From NCBI GenBank assembly GCA_023451735.1, contig JAEXYH010000070.1:1-38694 (forward strand): 38,694 nucleotides of DNA, written 5' to 3'. A program made the position numbers and the translations under genes. The stretch comes from Pseudomonadota bacterium (GTDB taxonomy: Bacteria > Pseudomonadota > Alphaproteobacteria > Rhizobiales > Rhizobiaceae). Shown here piece by piece: positions 7,178 to 15,136 of the stretch. Each line of letters opens with the position of its first letter. Positions within the stretch are counted from its first letter, which is position 1. Below the pieces are notes generated by a model. It searched no databases, was not told the origin of the DNA, and saw nothing but the letters and a program-made list of their open reading frames with translations.

Positions 7178-8488
7178 TCAGACGTATCTGTTGACGACGT
7201 TTTCCAGATATTCCTGACGGCCGGACTTCGGTTCAGGATTGATGTTTTCGCGTTCGACCTTCGCTGCAATCTCTTCCAGCTTGTAATCGCCGCGCAGCAT
7301 CTTCTGGGCGTCTGCGCTATCCCATTTGGCATAACGATCGCTGAGCGGCTTCGACAGTGCGCCGTCTTCCACCATCTTTGCAGCCGCCTTGAGGCCGCGG
7401 GCACAGCAATCCATACCGCCGATATGGCCGATTAGCAGGTCCGCCGGGTCGATCGACTGGCGACGCAGTTTCGAATCGAAGTTCGTGCCGCCGGTAGTAA
7501 AGCCGCCCGCGAGCAGGACCTGATAATAGGCGAGCGCCATTTCCGGCACGTTGTTGGGGAACTGGTCGGTATCCCAGCCGGACTGGTAGTCGTTGCGGTT
7601 CATGTCGATCGAACCGAAGATGCCGTGTGCCGAAGCAAGCGCCAGCTCATGTTCGAACGTATGGCCGGCAAGGATCGCATGACCCTGCTCGATATTCATC
7701 TTCACTTCGTTTTCGAGACCGTACTTCTTCAGGAAACCGTAGACCGTCGCGACGTCATAGTCATACTGATGCTTGGTCGGCTCCTGCGGCTTTGGCTCGA
7801 CGAGGATTGCACCCTTGAACCCGATCTTGTGCTTGTATTCGACCACCATGTGCAGCATGCGCGCCATCTGGTCGAATTCGCGCTTCAGGTCGGTGTTGAG
7901 CAGCGTCTCGTAGCCTTCGCGACCGCCCCACAACACGTAATTGTCGCCACCGAGCTTCATCGTGGCATCCATGCAGGTCTTGATGGTCGCCGCCGAATAG
8001 GCAAACACATCCGGATCCGGATTGGTCGAGGCACCGGCCATGAAGCGGCGGTTGGAAAACAGGTTCGCCGTACCCCAGAGCAGCTTGACGCCGGTCTCTT
8101 CCTGCTTACTTGCAAAGTAATCGACGATCTCGTTGAGGTTCTTCGTGTTCTCGGCAAACGTCTTGCCTTCCGGCCGAACGTCGGCGTCGTGGAAGCAATA
8201 GAAAGGCGCGCCGAGCAGCGAGAACATCTCGAATGCAACATCGGCTTTCAGCTTGGCCTTCGACATCTCGTCACCATACCAGGGGCGATCGAAAGTGCGT
8301 CCGCCGAACGGATCGCCACCCTCCCAGGCAAACGAGTGCCAATAGGCGACGGCGAAGCGCAGATGCTCTTCCATCCGCTTTCCCGCAACGATCTCGTCCG
8401 GGTTATAGAAACGGTAAGCCAGCGGATTGGTGCTGTCCGGCCCTTCATATTTGATCTTCGAAATATCGCCGAAAAATCCTGTGCTCAT
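7178..8488 (-). CDS. xylA: Xylose isomerase
   Basis: Interconverts D-xylose and D-xylulose. The 436-residue length fits the long (class II) isomerases. Metal and catalytic residues are readable: FHDADV (catalytic His) near residue 100, ILVEPKPQEPTKHQYD with metal-binding Glu and catalytic Lys near 230, NIEQGHAILAGHTFEHEL near 265-280, SIDMNRND near 295, and NFDSKLRR near 340. The start at 8488 follows AAGGAGGAAACACAT; an upstream extension to 8563 would run through the operator. It is transcribed after xylB but has its own operator (perfect palindrome at 8538-8553), so it can be expressed separately. With xylB at 8621-10075 it forms the classic isomerase pathway into the pentose phosphate cycle. 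Confidence 0.98.
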   Translation of the reverse strand: MSTGFFGDISKIKYEGPDSTNPLAYRFYNPDEIVAGKRMEEHLRFAVAYWHSFAWEGGDPFGGRTFDRPWYGDEMSKAKLKADVAFEMFSLLGAPFYCFHDADVRPEGKTFAENTKNLNEIVDYFASKQEETGVKLLWGTANLFSNRRFMAGASTNPDPDVFAYSAATIKTCMDATMKLGGDNYVLWGGREGYETLLNTDLKREFDQMARMLHMVVEYKHKIGFKGAILVEPKPQEPTKHQYDYDVATVYGFLKKYGLENEVKMNIEQGHAILAGHTFEHELALASAHGIFGSIDMNRNDYQSGWDTDQFPNNVPEMALAYYQVLLAGGFTTGGTNFDSKLRRQSIDPADLLIGHIGGMDCCARGLKAAAKMVEDGALSKPLSDRYAKWDSADAQKMLRGDYKLEEIAAKVERENINPEPKSGRQEYLENVVNRYV

Positions 8489-8537
8489 ATGTGTTTCCTC
8501 CTTGGAAAGCTTGTTGGAAGAGATATTCAGCTCAAAC

Positions 8538-8553
8538 TGAGGTACGTACCTCA
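8538..8553. promoter_or_regulatory. Perfect palindromic operator before xylA
   Basis: TGAGGTACGTACCTCA is a perfect 16-bp palindrome with a central CG, 50 bp upstream of the xylA ATG. It shares TGAGGTACGTA with sites at 4237 and 11225. This fits a LacI-family operator; the LacI-type gene at 10166-11191 is the obvious candidate to bind it. Its presence between xylB and xylA argues for a second promoter there. Confidence 0.75.
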
Positions 8554-8620
8554 TTAAAGGCAAAAAAGGCTTATGTTGCAGTCCGGTTTGCAGGGAGGAG
8601 CTTTCCCCTCCCTGACTAGA

Positions 8621-10075
8621 TCATCCCGCAATCGCCCGGATTGCAGGATAGGCCGCACGGTAACGCGAATAGGCAGCCTCATAGGCATCCGACAGTACGG
8701 CAACCGGCTCGATCGTCGCTTCCGTCTTAGGTGCCGAGCAGACGGCAACCGGATCGGCACCTGTCGCTGCGATAAGGCCAAGACGCGCGGCACCGAAGGC
8801 CGCACCGAAATCACCGTCAGCCGGGATATCGACGGGAACGCCAAGCGACGTCGCGATCGAAGACAGCCAGTAACGCGAGCGCGAACCGCCGCCGATCGCG
8901 GTGACGCGCGATATCGAGGTCCCAGCGGACTTCAACGCCTCGAGATTGTCGCGGATCGCAAAGGTCACGCCTTCCAGCACCGCCTGGGTGAGTACTACGC
9001 GGCTCGACTCGTGCTCCAGCCCGATGAAGGCACCGCGGATGACGGCGTCGTTATGCGGTGTACGCTCACCGGAAAGATAAGGCAGGAAGGTAACGCCGGT
9101 CGGCGCCTTCAGTGTATCGCCAAGTTCGCCGGAAAGCTCCGCCGCCGATTTGCCCATCACCTTGGCATGCCAGTTGATCGCATCGGCGGCCGACAGGATG
9201 ACACCCATCTGGTGCCACGTCTTGGGCAAAGCGTGGCAGAAGGCATGAACAGCACTTTCCGGCTTCGGCAGATAGGAGCCGTTGGCGGCAAACAGCACGC
9301 CGGACGTGCCGAGCGACACGAATGCCTGACCTTCCTTGACCGTGCCCATGCCACATGCCGAAGCGGCGTTGTCACCTGCACCACCGGCCACGATGACATC
9401 GCTGGAAATACCCCATTTGGCTTTCAGCTCGCCGCGCAGCTTGCCCGCCTGATCGGTGCCTTCGACAAGCGACGGCATCTGCTTTTCGGAAAGATCGGTC
9501 GCGGCAAGAAGTTCGGACGACCATTTGCGTGCACCCGTATCGAGCCACGAGGTACCGGCAGAATCCGACATGTCGGACATGTACTCGCCCGTCAGCCAGA
9601 GGCGCAGATAATCCTTCGGCAACAGCACCTTGGCGACCCTGGCAAAAATCTCCGGCTCGTTCTTCTTCACCCAGGCAAGTTTCGGCGCCGTGAAGCCCGG
9701 AAACACGATATTGCCGGTAATCTTGCGGAAACGCGCATCGGCATCGAGTGCCGCAGCCTCTGCGTGGGAGCGCGTGTCGTTCCACAGAATGCAAGGCCGC
9801 AGCACCTTGTCCTCGGCATCGAGCAGCGTCGCGCCATGCATCTGGCCGGAAAGACCGATCCCCTTCACCGATGAGAGCTCCGCCGGATGCGCGGCCTTCA
9901 GGCCCGCGATCGCCTCTTCGCAAGCACGGATCCAATGCGCAGGATCCTGCTCCGACCAGCCGGAATGCGGACGCGAAACGTCAAGCGCACCGCTCGCAGA
10001 GCCGATGATCTTCTGATCGCCGTCGATCAACATCGCCTTGACACCTGACGTGCCGAGATCGAGACCGAGATACAT
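8621..10075 (-). CDS. xylB: Xylulokinase
   Basis: Phosphorylates D-xylulose to D-xylulose 5-phosphate with ATP. The protein has 484 residues and two FGGY-kinase domains. The N-terminus MYLGLDLGTSGVKAMLIDG is the phosphate-binding loop; SGQMHGATLLD lies near 78; GAGDNAASACGMG near 235 holds the likely catalytic Asp; and SGERTPHND and GGGSRSRYWLSSIA mark the C-terminal actin-like domain. AAAGGATAGTAC precedes the ATG. It lies 90 bp after the LacI-type regulator gene and 132 bp before xylA, all on the minus strand. Length and motifs are normal. Confidence 0.97.
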   Translation of the reverse strand: MYLGLDLGTSGVKAMLIDGDQKIIGSASGALDVSRPHSGWSEQDPAHWIRACEEAIAGLKAAHPAELSSVKGIGLSGQMHGATLLDAEDKVLRPCILWNDTRSHAEAAALDADARFRKITGNIVFPGFTAPKLAWVKKNEPEIFARVAKVLLPKDYLRLWLTGEYMSDMSDSAGTSWLDTGARKWSSELLAATDLSEKQMPSLVEGTDQAGKLRGELKAKWGISSDVIVAGGAGDNAASACGMGTVKEGQAFVSLGTSGVLFAANGSYLPKPESAVHAFCHALPKTWHQMGVILSAADAINWHAKVMGKSAAELSGELGDTLKAPTGVTFLPYLSGERTPHNDAVIRGAFIGLEHESSRVVLTQAVLEGVTFAIRDNLEALKSAGTSISRVTAIGGGSRSRYWLSSIATSLGVPVDIPADGDFGAAFGAARLGLIAATGADPVAVCSAPKTEATIEPVAVLSDAYEAAYSRYRAAYPAIRAIAG

Positions 10076-10165
10076 GTACTATCCTTTCATCCTGCCTTCG
10101 GAGCAGTCTTTTGTTTCAGGCGCGTCTTCTTCAGAAAATCGCACCACACTTTTCGGGACGCGCCT

Positions 10166-11191
10166 TTAGGGCATATTGTCCTTCAGGAATATGTCGATAC
10201 GGATGCGTTCCTGCGCGGCAATCACCGGCAGTCCCTCCACCTTGCCCTTCAGCACCCGGATCGCGCTGCGGACTTCATGGCCAGCATCCTGATTGAGTAC
10301 GGCATCGATAAGGCCCTCGGCGAGTGCCGCCCGCGTCGTCCTGGTCAGTTCATGAGCCACCACGACGGGCCGGGCTTCGGGAGCAACCTCACGCAACGCA
10401 TGCACGATGCCGCGATTGCCGGCACCCAGGCTGTAGAGCCCGATAATATCTGGATAACGTCGCAGCGCCGCCGATACGACCTCCGCGGCCAGTGCCGGAT
10501 CATCCCGCGCTTCCATCACGGGAAGGACTGCAAGCCGTGGAAAACTTTCCCCCATAACGGCGAGGAAACCTTCAAGTCGTTCACGATGGTCCCGCACCAG
10601 CATGGAACCGGCGATGACCGCGATTCTGCCATCGCGTCCGCCGGCGAAACGGCCAAGCAGGTTGGCCGCCGTGCGTCCGGCCGCATTATTGTCGATCCCG
10701 GCAAAATGGTCCCGCTCCGATCCGGGAAGATCCGAAACCAGCGTGATGACTGCAGTTCCGGTTTCCTTCAGTCTCGCAACGGCGGCGTGTACCTGACTGC
10801 CCTCTACCGCGACAAAGGCGATCCCGTCGGGCTTTTCGAGAGCGATCGCGTCAAGCGCCTCGGCGAGCGCCGGCGCATCAAAAGGCGGCACCTCGACAAC
10901 GCGGATCCGCGTACGCTCGACACCGGAGCGAGACGTCGCGGCATCCACCTCGGCACGGATTCCCATCATGAAAGAATTGTCGTTGCTGGGCATGACGAAC
11001 ACGAAAGAATAGGTTCGCCCCTTGGCAAGGTTGGCGGCCGCCACATCCCGCACATAACCGAGCCTGGAAATCGCCTGTTCAACCCGCTCGCGCGTCACGT
11101 GCCGCACCCCTGGACGATCGTTGAGAACACGATCGACCGTCGCCAGGCTGACGCCTGCGCTGCGTGCGATGTCATGGACGGTGGGCTTCAT
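10166..11191 (-). CDS. LacI-family transcriptional regulator, probable regulator of the xylose genes
   Basis: A 341-residue LacI regulator. The helix-turn-helix and hinge occupy residues 1-60 (KPTVHDIARSAGVSLATVDR, VLNDRPGV, AISRLGYVRDVAAANLA), followed by a type 1 periplasmic-binding effector domain (SFVFVMPSNDNSFMMGIRAE, GTAVITLVSDLPGS, RIAVIAGSM, IGLYSLGAGNRG). The start at 11191 follows CGGAGGAATTC; a longer frame to 11296 runs through an operator and a terminator and is rejected. An operator at 11225-11240 suggests autoregulation. Identical half-sites before xylA and before the sugar ABC operon place it as the local repressor, presumably released by xylose or a derivative. Its role and effector are inferred from context. 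Confidence 0.9.
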   Translation of the reverse strand: MKPTVHDIARSAGVSLATVDRVLNDRPGVRHVTRERVEQAISRLGYVRDVAAANLAKGRTYSFVFVMPSNDNSFMMGIRAEVDAATSRSGVERTRIRVVEVPPFDAPALAEALDAIALEKPDGIAFVAVEGSQVHAAVARLKETGTAVITLVSDLPGSERDHFAGIDNNAAGRTAANLLGRFAGGRDGRIAVIAGSMLVRDHRERLEGFLAVMGESFPRLAVLPVMEARDDPALAAEVVSAALRRYPDIIGLYSLGAGNRGIVHALREVAPEARPVVVAHELTRTTRAALAEGLIDAVLNQDAGHEVRSAIRVLKGKVEGLPVIAAQERIRIDIFLKDNMP

Positions 11192-11224
11192 GAATTCCTC
11201 CGTGAAGCGTCGTAGCCCAGTTTT

Positions 11225-11240
11225 TGAGGTACGTAAATCA
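11225..11240. promoter_or_regulatory. Predicted operator before the LacI-type regulator gene
   Basis: TGAGGTACGTAAATCA, 33 bp upstream of the regulator ATG. Its left half is identical to the perfect palindrome before xylA, and the right half differs at two of eight bases. The position fits autorepression of the regulator and, by read-through, of xylB. Confidence 0.65.
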
Positions 11241-11266
11241 GAAAAAATGTCGTGGGCGAAGCGCCC

Positions 11267-11306
11267 AACAAAAAAGGGGCCGTTTCCTTGCGGCAACGGC
11301 CCCTTT
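11267..11306 (-). terminator. Rho-independent terminator of the EmrB-like gene
   Basis: AAAGGGGCCGTT (11273-11284) and AACGGCCCCTTT (11295-11306) form a perfect 12-bp stem with a ten-base loop. Read on the minus strand the stem is followed by a U-run (CCCCTTTTTTG), which makes a classical intrinsic terminator. It ends the efflux operon just before the xyl regulator promoter. Confidence 0.88.
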
Positions 11307-11340
11307 CGGCGGTGGTTTCCTGAAATTCTTTCCGGAACGA

Positions 11341-12942
11341 TCAGTGGCCGCCGCCACTCCGCCCTGTGATCTGCGGCGAAGGTTTTTGGATCAGCGCGAC
11401 ACCAACGACCATGAGCCCGAACAGCACGGTCAGGATCAGGAAGACATCGCTGAAAGACATGACCACAGCCTGCTGCGTGACGAGATTGACCATCTGCCGG
11501 ATTGCGCCGGTCGCGCCGTCGAGCCCGGAAGAATTGAGATTGGACGCCATGCTGTTCAGCTGATCGACCGCAGTCGGATTGCCCCAGTCGAGATGCTCCC
11601 GCAGGCGCTCGTAATGCACGTCCTGGCGGTTGGAGAGCACGGTACTGATGATCGCAAGACCCACAGCACCGCCGAGGTTACGCGTGAGGTTGAACAGGCC
11701 CGATGCGCCGCGGATACGCGCAGGCGGCAATGTGCCGAGCGCAATGTTGTTGATCGGCACCATGCACATCATCAATCCGAAGCCGCGCAGGATCTGCGGA
11801 ACGAAAAGCTCGTAAAAGTCCCAGTCCGTCGTGATACCGGTCATGATGTAAGTACCGGCGCCGAAGCTGACGAAGCCCAGCACCATCATCGCCCTCAGAT
11901 CCATGATCGTCGACAGCTTGCCGGCAATAGGCGCGGTGAAGAACATTGCCAGACCCGAAACGAACATCGTCTCGCCGATCATCAGGCTGTCATAGTCTCG
12001 CACGCGGCTGAGATAGACCGGATAGATATAGGTCAGCCCGTAAAGTCCGATCCCCATCACAAAGGAAAAGATCGAGCCGAGTGCAAAGTTGCGGTTGGCA
12101 AACGCGGTCAGATCCACCACCGGGAACTCGACTGTAAATGCCCGATAGAAAAATACCATCGCTCCAAGAGCCGAAGCAATCGCCCCGATGACGATTAGAT
12201 GGTCATTGAACCAGTCGTTCGAATTGCCCTCTTCGAGCACGTATTCCAGCGCACCGAGGAAGACGCCCATCGAGAGAAGCCCCCACCAGTCGAACTTCTT
12301 GAAGAGCGATAGCTCCGGCTTGTCGAAGTCGATGAAGTTCCATGCAACGATCGTAACGATGATGCCCGGAATGATGTTGACGAGAAACAGCCAGTGCCAA
12401 GAAAAAGCGTGGGAGAGATAGCCGCCGACGGTCGGGCCGATGGTCGGCGCAAGCGTTGCGATAAGCCCGATGATCGGCGAGACGATGGCGCGCTTTGATG
12501 GGGGGAAGATGGTGAAGGCAGCGGCAAACACCGAGGGAATCATACCCCCGCCGATAAACCCCTGGATGGCGCGGTAAACGATCATCTGATCGATATTCGT
12601 CGCCGTGGCACAAAGCGCACTGGCAGCTGTGAACCCGGCCGCCGAAAAGGTAAACAGGTAACGCGTCGAGATGATCCGCGCGAGCGTGCCCGACAGCGGG
12701 ATCATGATCACTTCCGCGATCAGATAGGATGTCTGCACCCAGCCGATCTCGTCGGAGCCGGCAGAAAGCCCGGCCTGGATTTCCGACAGCGAAGCCGAGA
12801 CGATCTGGATATCGAGGATCGACATGAACATGCCGAGCACCATGGCGAAGAAAGCGATCAGCTTTCTCCTGTCCATGGGTGCATCCGCCGGCATTGCCGC
12901 CGCGGGCATCGATCCTGCAGTCGTTGTTGCGCTCCCAGCCAT
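11341..12942 (-). CDS. DHA2-family multidrug efflux MFS transporter (EmrB/QacA type)
   Basis: A 533-residue, 14-span drug:proton antiporter. Family marks are FFAMVLGMFMSILDIQIVSA in the first span, EIGWVQTSYLIAEVIMIPLS near 80, the motif around FSAAGFTAASALCATATN, and GFIGGGMIPSVFAAAFTIFP near 135. The start at 12942 follows GGAGGTGGTCCC; an upstream in-frame TTG adds seven glycine-rich residues without a ribosome site. It lies 58 bp downstream of the HlyD/EmrA-like gene on the same strand, so the two form an EmrAB-like pair that would pass drugs across both membranes with a TolC-type outer channel, which is not in this window. Expression is probably controlled by the divergent TetR regulator. 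Confidence 0.93.
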   Translation of the reverse strand: MAGSATTTAGSMPAAAMPADAPMDRRKLIAFFAMVLGMFMSILDIQIVSASLSEIQAGLSAGSDEIGWVQTSYLIAEVIMIPLSGTLARIISTRYLFTFSAAGFTAASALCATATNIDQMIVYRAIQGFIGGGMIPSVFAAAFTIFPPSKRAIVSPIIGLIATLAPTIGPTVGGYLSHAFSWHWLFLVNIIPGIIVTIVAWNFIDFDKPELSLFKKFDWWGLLSMGVFLGALEYVLEEGNSNDWFNDHLIVIGAIASALGAMVFFYRAFTVEFPVVDLTAFANRNFALGSIFSFVMGIGLYGLTYIYPVYLSRVRDYDSLMIGETMFVSGLAMFFTAPIAGKLSTIMDLRAMMVLGFVSFGAGTYIMTGITTDWDFYELFVPQILRGFGLMMCMVPINNIALGTLPPARIRGASGLFNLTRNLGGAVGLAIISTVLSNRQDVHYERLREHLDWGNPTAVDQLNSMASNLNSSGLDGATGAIRQMVNLVTQQAVVMSFSDVFLILTVLFGLMVVGVALIQKPSPQITGRSGGGH

Positions 12943-13000
12943 GGGACCACCTCCGCCCTTCAATCAGGGCCTGTTTGACGAGGAGCCGAACGAGCGGCCG

Positions 13001-14263
13001 TTAGTTCTTCGGAGCCGTGCGCGTGTCGACATCGACCACGACACTCAGGCCTGCCCGAAGGCGACCGGTATCGAGAGCATCCTGCGGCAGAGCGATCCGT
13101 ACCGGAACACGCTGGATGATCTTGGTGAAGTTGCCAGTCGCATTTTCCGGCGGCAGCAGCGAGAAGACCGAACCGGAAGCCGGCGAGATCGATTCCACCG
13201 TACCGGTGATCGGGTCGTCGCTATAGGCGTCGACATGCACCTTCACCTTGGAGCCCGGCTCCAGATGCTGAATCTGGGTCTCCTTGAAGTTGGCGTCGAT
13301 ATAGAGCTGACGGGTCGGCACCAGCGCCATCAGCCGCTGACCGGGCGATACGAGATCGCCCTCCTGCACCGAGCGATTGCCGACGACACCGTCGTAAGGA
13401 GCCTTCAGCACCGTGAACGAAAGATCGCGGGCGGCCTTGTCGCGCTGCAGTTCCAGCGTACGCACGGAGCTTTCCGCCTCGCGGCGTTGAGCTTCGAGAA
13501 TAGTGATATTGGCCTTGGCCGACTTGATTGCGGCCTCACCGCCGATCAGGTTGGCATGGGCCTGGTCGAGGGCAACATTGGCGCTATCGAGATCGGCAGC
13601 AGTGCCGACAGACTTGGTTGCGAGTTCCTGCTGACGCTTCTGGGTGATCTCGGCACCGCGCACGGCAGCTTCAAGGGCAACCTTGGAAGCCTGCGCCTGT
13701 GCAAGGCTCGCTTCCGCGCCTTCGACCTGCGCATCGATGCGGGACAGCGACAACTTTTCCGTCTCTATTGCCGCATTGGCCTGGTCGAGTGCGTTCTGGT
13801 AATCGCCATTGTCGAGCGTCGCCAGTACGTCGCCGGTCTTGACCTGCTGGTTGGCAACCACGTTCACCTTGGCGACGAAGGCCGTGACCTTTGGCGAGAT
13901 GGTAGCGATGTCGCCTTCGATATAGGCGTCATCGGTCGACACCATGTAACGGCCGGTTGTCCACCATTCATAACCGTACCATGCACCGCCGGCGAGAAGC
14001 GCAAGCACGATGACCGGAAGCACAATGCCGCGCTTCTTTTTCTTCGGCGCATCGATCGACTGAGCGGGAGCCTGCGATTGCGCAGCCGGGCTTGCTTCTC
14101 CCGTCTCGGGAGTAGCATCGCCCCGCTCTGATACCGTGTTCACGTCGATGTCATCGCTTTTTACTGTGCGCAGCGCGCCGGCATTTTTAGAAGCCGTCAT
14201 AGGTATAACCATCGTTGAAGGAGGTTGCGACCAATCGAACCGATCAGTTCGGAGCGTTGACAT
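13001..14263 (-). CDS. HlyD/EmrA-family membrane fusion protein
   Basis: The periplasmic adaptor of the adjacent EmrB-like pump. One membrane anchor (KKKKRGIVLPVIVLALLAGG) is followed by the barrel-sandwich (VSTDDAYIEGDIATISPKV; KVNVVANQQVKTGDVLATLD), a long coiled-coil hairpin rich in Ala, Glu and Gln (about 120-240), and the second lipoyl half (VLKAPYDGVVGNRSVQEGDL). The start is uncertain. ATG 14263 has AGAAGG four bases upstream and gives 420 residues, but it places one TetR-type operator inside the coding region; ATG 14200 (399 residues, no ribosome site) is the alternative. The N-terminal cytoplasmic tail is not conserved enough to decide. Family assignment is secure. Confidence 0.9.
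   Translation of the reverse strand: MSTLRTDRFDWSQPPSTMVIPMTASKNAGALRTVKSDDIDVNTVSERGDATPETGEASPAAQSQAPAQSIDAPKKKKRGIVLPVIVLALLAGGAWYGYEWWTTGRYMVSTDDAYIEGDIATISPKVTAFVAKVNVVANQQVKTGDVLATLDNGDYQNALDQANAAIETEKLSLSRIDAQVEGAEASLAQAQASKVALEAAVRGAEITQKRQQELATKSVGTAADLDSANVALDQAHANLIGGEAAIKSAKANITILEAQRREAESSVRTLELQRDKAARDLSFTVLKAPYDGVVGNRSVQEGDLVSPGQRLMALVPTRQLYIDANFKETQIQHLEPGSKVKVHVDAYSDDPITGTVESISPASGSVFSLLPPENATGNFTKIIQRVPVRIALPQDALDTGRLRAGLSVVVDVDTRTAPKN
14235..14252. promoter_or_regulatory. TetR-type operator, HlyD side
   Basis: TCGAACCGATCAGTTCGG matches the perfect palindrome at 14295-14312 in 16 of 18 bases. It lies between the two candidate starts of the membrane fusion gene, about 60 bp (nearly six helical turns) from the second site, so repressor dimers would sit on the same face of the DNA. 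Confidence 0.75.
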
Positions 14264-14294
14264 AAAGCCTTCTTTGCCACATATCAAGTCCAGA

Positions 14295-14312
14295 TCGAAC
14301 CGATCGGTTCGA
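14295..14312. promoter_or_regulatory. TetR-type operator, TetR side (perfect palindrome)
   Basis: TCGAACCGATCGGTTCGA is a perfect 18-bp palindrome ending 12 bp before the TetR start at 14325. With the site at 14235 it brackets the divergent promoter region, the expected arrangement for autoregulation and control of the efflux pair. Confidence 0.8.
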
Positions 14313-14324
14313 AAAAAGTTGGAA

Positions 14325-15029
14325 ATGGAAAAAATGACGCCGAAAGGGTTAAAAAAGGTCTCGCTTAAGGACGCTGCCAAGGCTTCTGGCCGATTCGCTG
14401 CCGGTGAGGATCCCGCAAAGCGAGAACAGATTCTCGACGGGGCGAAACGTGTGTTCATGCGCATGGGCTTCGATGCGGCAAGCATGAACGACATCACCCG
14501 TGAGGCAGGCGTTTCCAAGGGAACGATCTATGTCTACTTTGCCAACAAGGAAGACCTGTTCGTCGCCATGGTCGAGATGGAGCGGGCAGCTTTCCTCGCC
14601 TCACTGAAAACCGTCCTTTCCAGCCATGAGGAAATCGAAACGGGCCTCTACGAATTTGGCGTCAAGTTTCTCGAACACCTCACCGACGAGAAGGTGATGA
14701 CGGCTATGCGGACGGTCCTTGGTGTCCGTGAGCGCATGCCGGATCTCTGTTCGCGCTTTTTCCGCGGACCTCAAAATCTGAGAACAGTGCTGCACGACTA
14801 TCTTGAAAAAGGTGTCGTTACCGGCGTTCTGGATATCGACGATCTGGATCTCGCGTCCGGTCAGTTCCTCGATCTGGCAAGTGGCAGCTTCTTCAAGTTC
14901 CGCCTGTTCGGGACGATGCAACAGGCCCCGTCGCGGCAGGAGATCGACCGCGTCATTCGCGGCGCCATCCGTGTCTTCATGGCGGCATACGCCTCAGGTA
15001 ACAAATCCGTGATCACAGAAGCCCCCTGA
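14325..15029 (+). CDS. TetR-family regulator of the adjacent efflux pair
   Basis: A 234-residue TetR repressor. After a ~27-residue basic N-terminal extension the helix-turn-helix reads REQILDGAKRVFMRMGFDAA, SMNDITREAGVSKGTIYVYF, ANKEDLFVAMV, which is an excellent match. The C-terminal ligand domain has long helices (HEEIETGLYEFGVKFLEHL) and resembles the AcrR-type C-terminal domain. Start is 14325 (ATGGAAAAAATG) or 14334; neither has a strong ribosome site, and a longer frame from 14136 would run through both operators and is rejected. It is divergent from the HlyD/EmrB pair, with two operator copies between. The inducer is unknown; a hydrophobic drug or plant compound is usual for this arrangement. 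Confidence 0.92.
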   Translation: MEKMTPKGLKKVSLKDAAKASGRFAAGEDPAKREQILDGAKRVFMRMGFDAASMNDITREAGVSKGTIYVYFANKEDLFVAMVEMERAAFLASLKTVLSSHEEIETGLYEFGVKFLEHLTDEKVMTAMRTVLGVRERMPDLCSRFFRGPQNLRTVLHDYLEKGVVTGVLDIDDLDLASGQFLDLASGSFFKFRLFGTMQQAPSRQEIDRVIRGAIRVFMAAYASGNKSVITEAP

Positions 15030-15065
15030 CCGGGACAAATTGTCGCCTCATTGGCTCAACCTCCT

Positions 15066-15110
15066 CTTGTTTTTGGATCGGAAGCACCCAAATGCGGCGG
15101 GCATTTACCG
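15066..15110 (+). other. TerC-gene leader with competing hairpins
   Basis: The 107-base leader contains AAATGC-GGCGG-GCATTT and an overlapping GGCGG-GCATTTA-CCGCC stem. The two cannot form at the same time. No match to a known riboswitch core was found by eye. It could be a metal- or temperature-responsive leader, or chance. Confidence 0.3.
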
Positions 15111-15136
15111 CCTTTGATTGAAAACAGGAGACATGG

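Noticed and set aside
8573..9874. 433-codon open frame on the plus strand
   Set aside because: Antisense shadow of xylB, caused by the GC-rich third codon positions; no motif and no ribosome site.
14136..14324. N-terminal extension of the TetR gene
   Set aside because: The longer frame runs through both operators and into the membrane fusion gene; the helix-turn-helix begins where expected from 14325.
15030..15136. yybP-ykoY (Mn2+) riboswitch before the TerC-family gene
   Set aside because: Such switches are common before this family, but I could not find the conserved core loops by eye; only unrelated short stems are visible.
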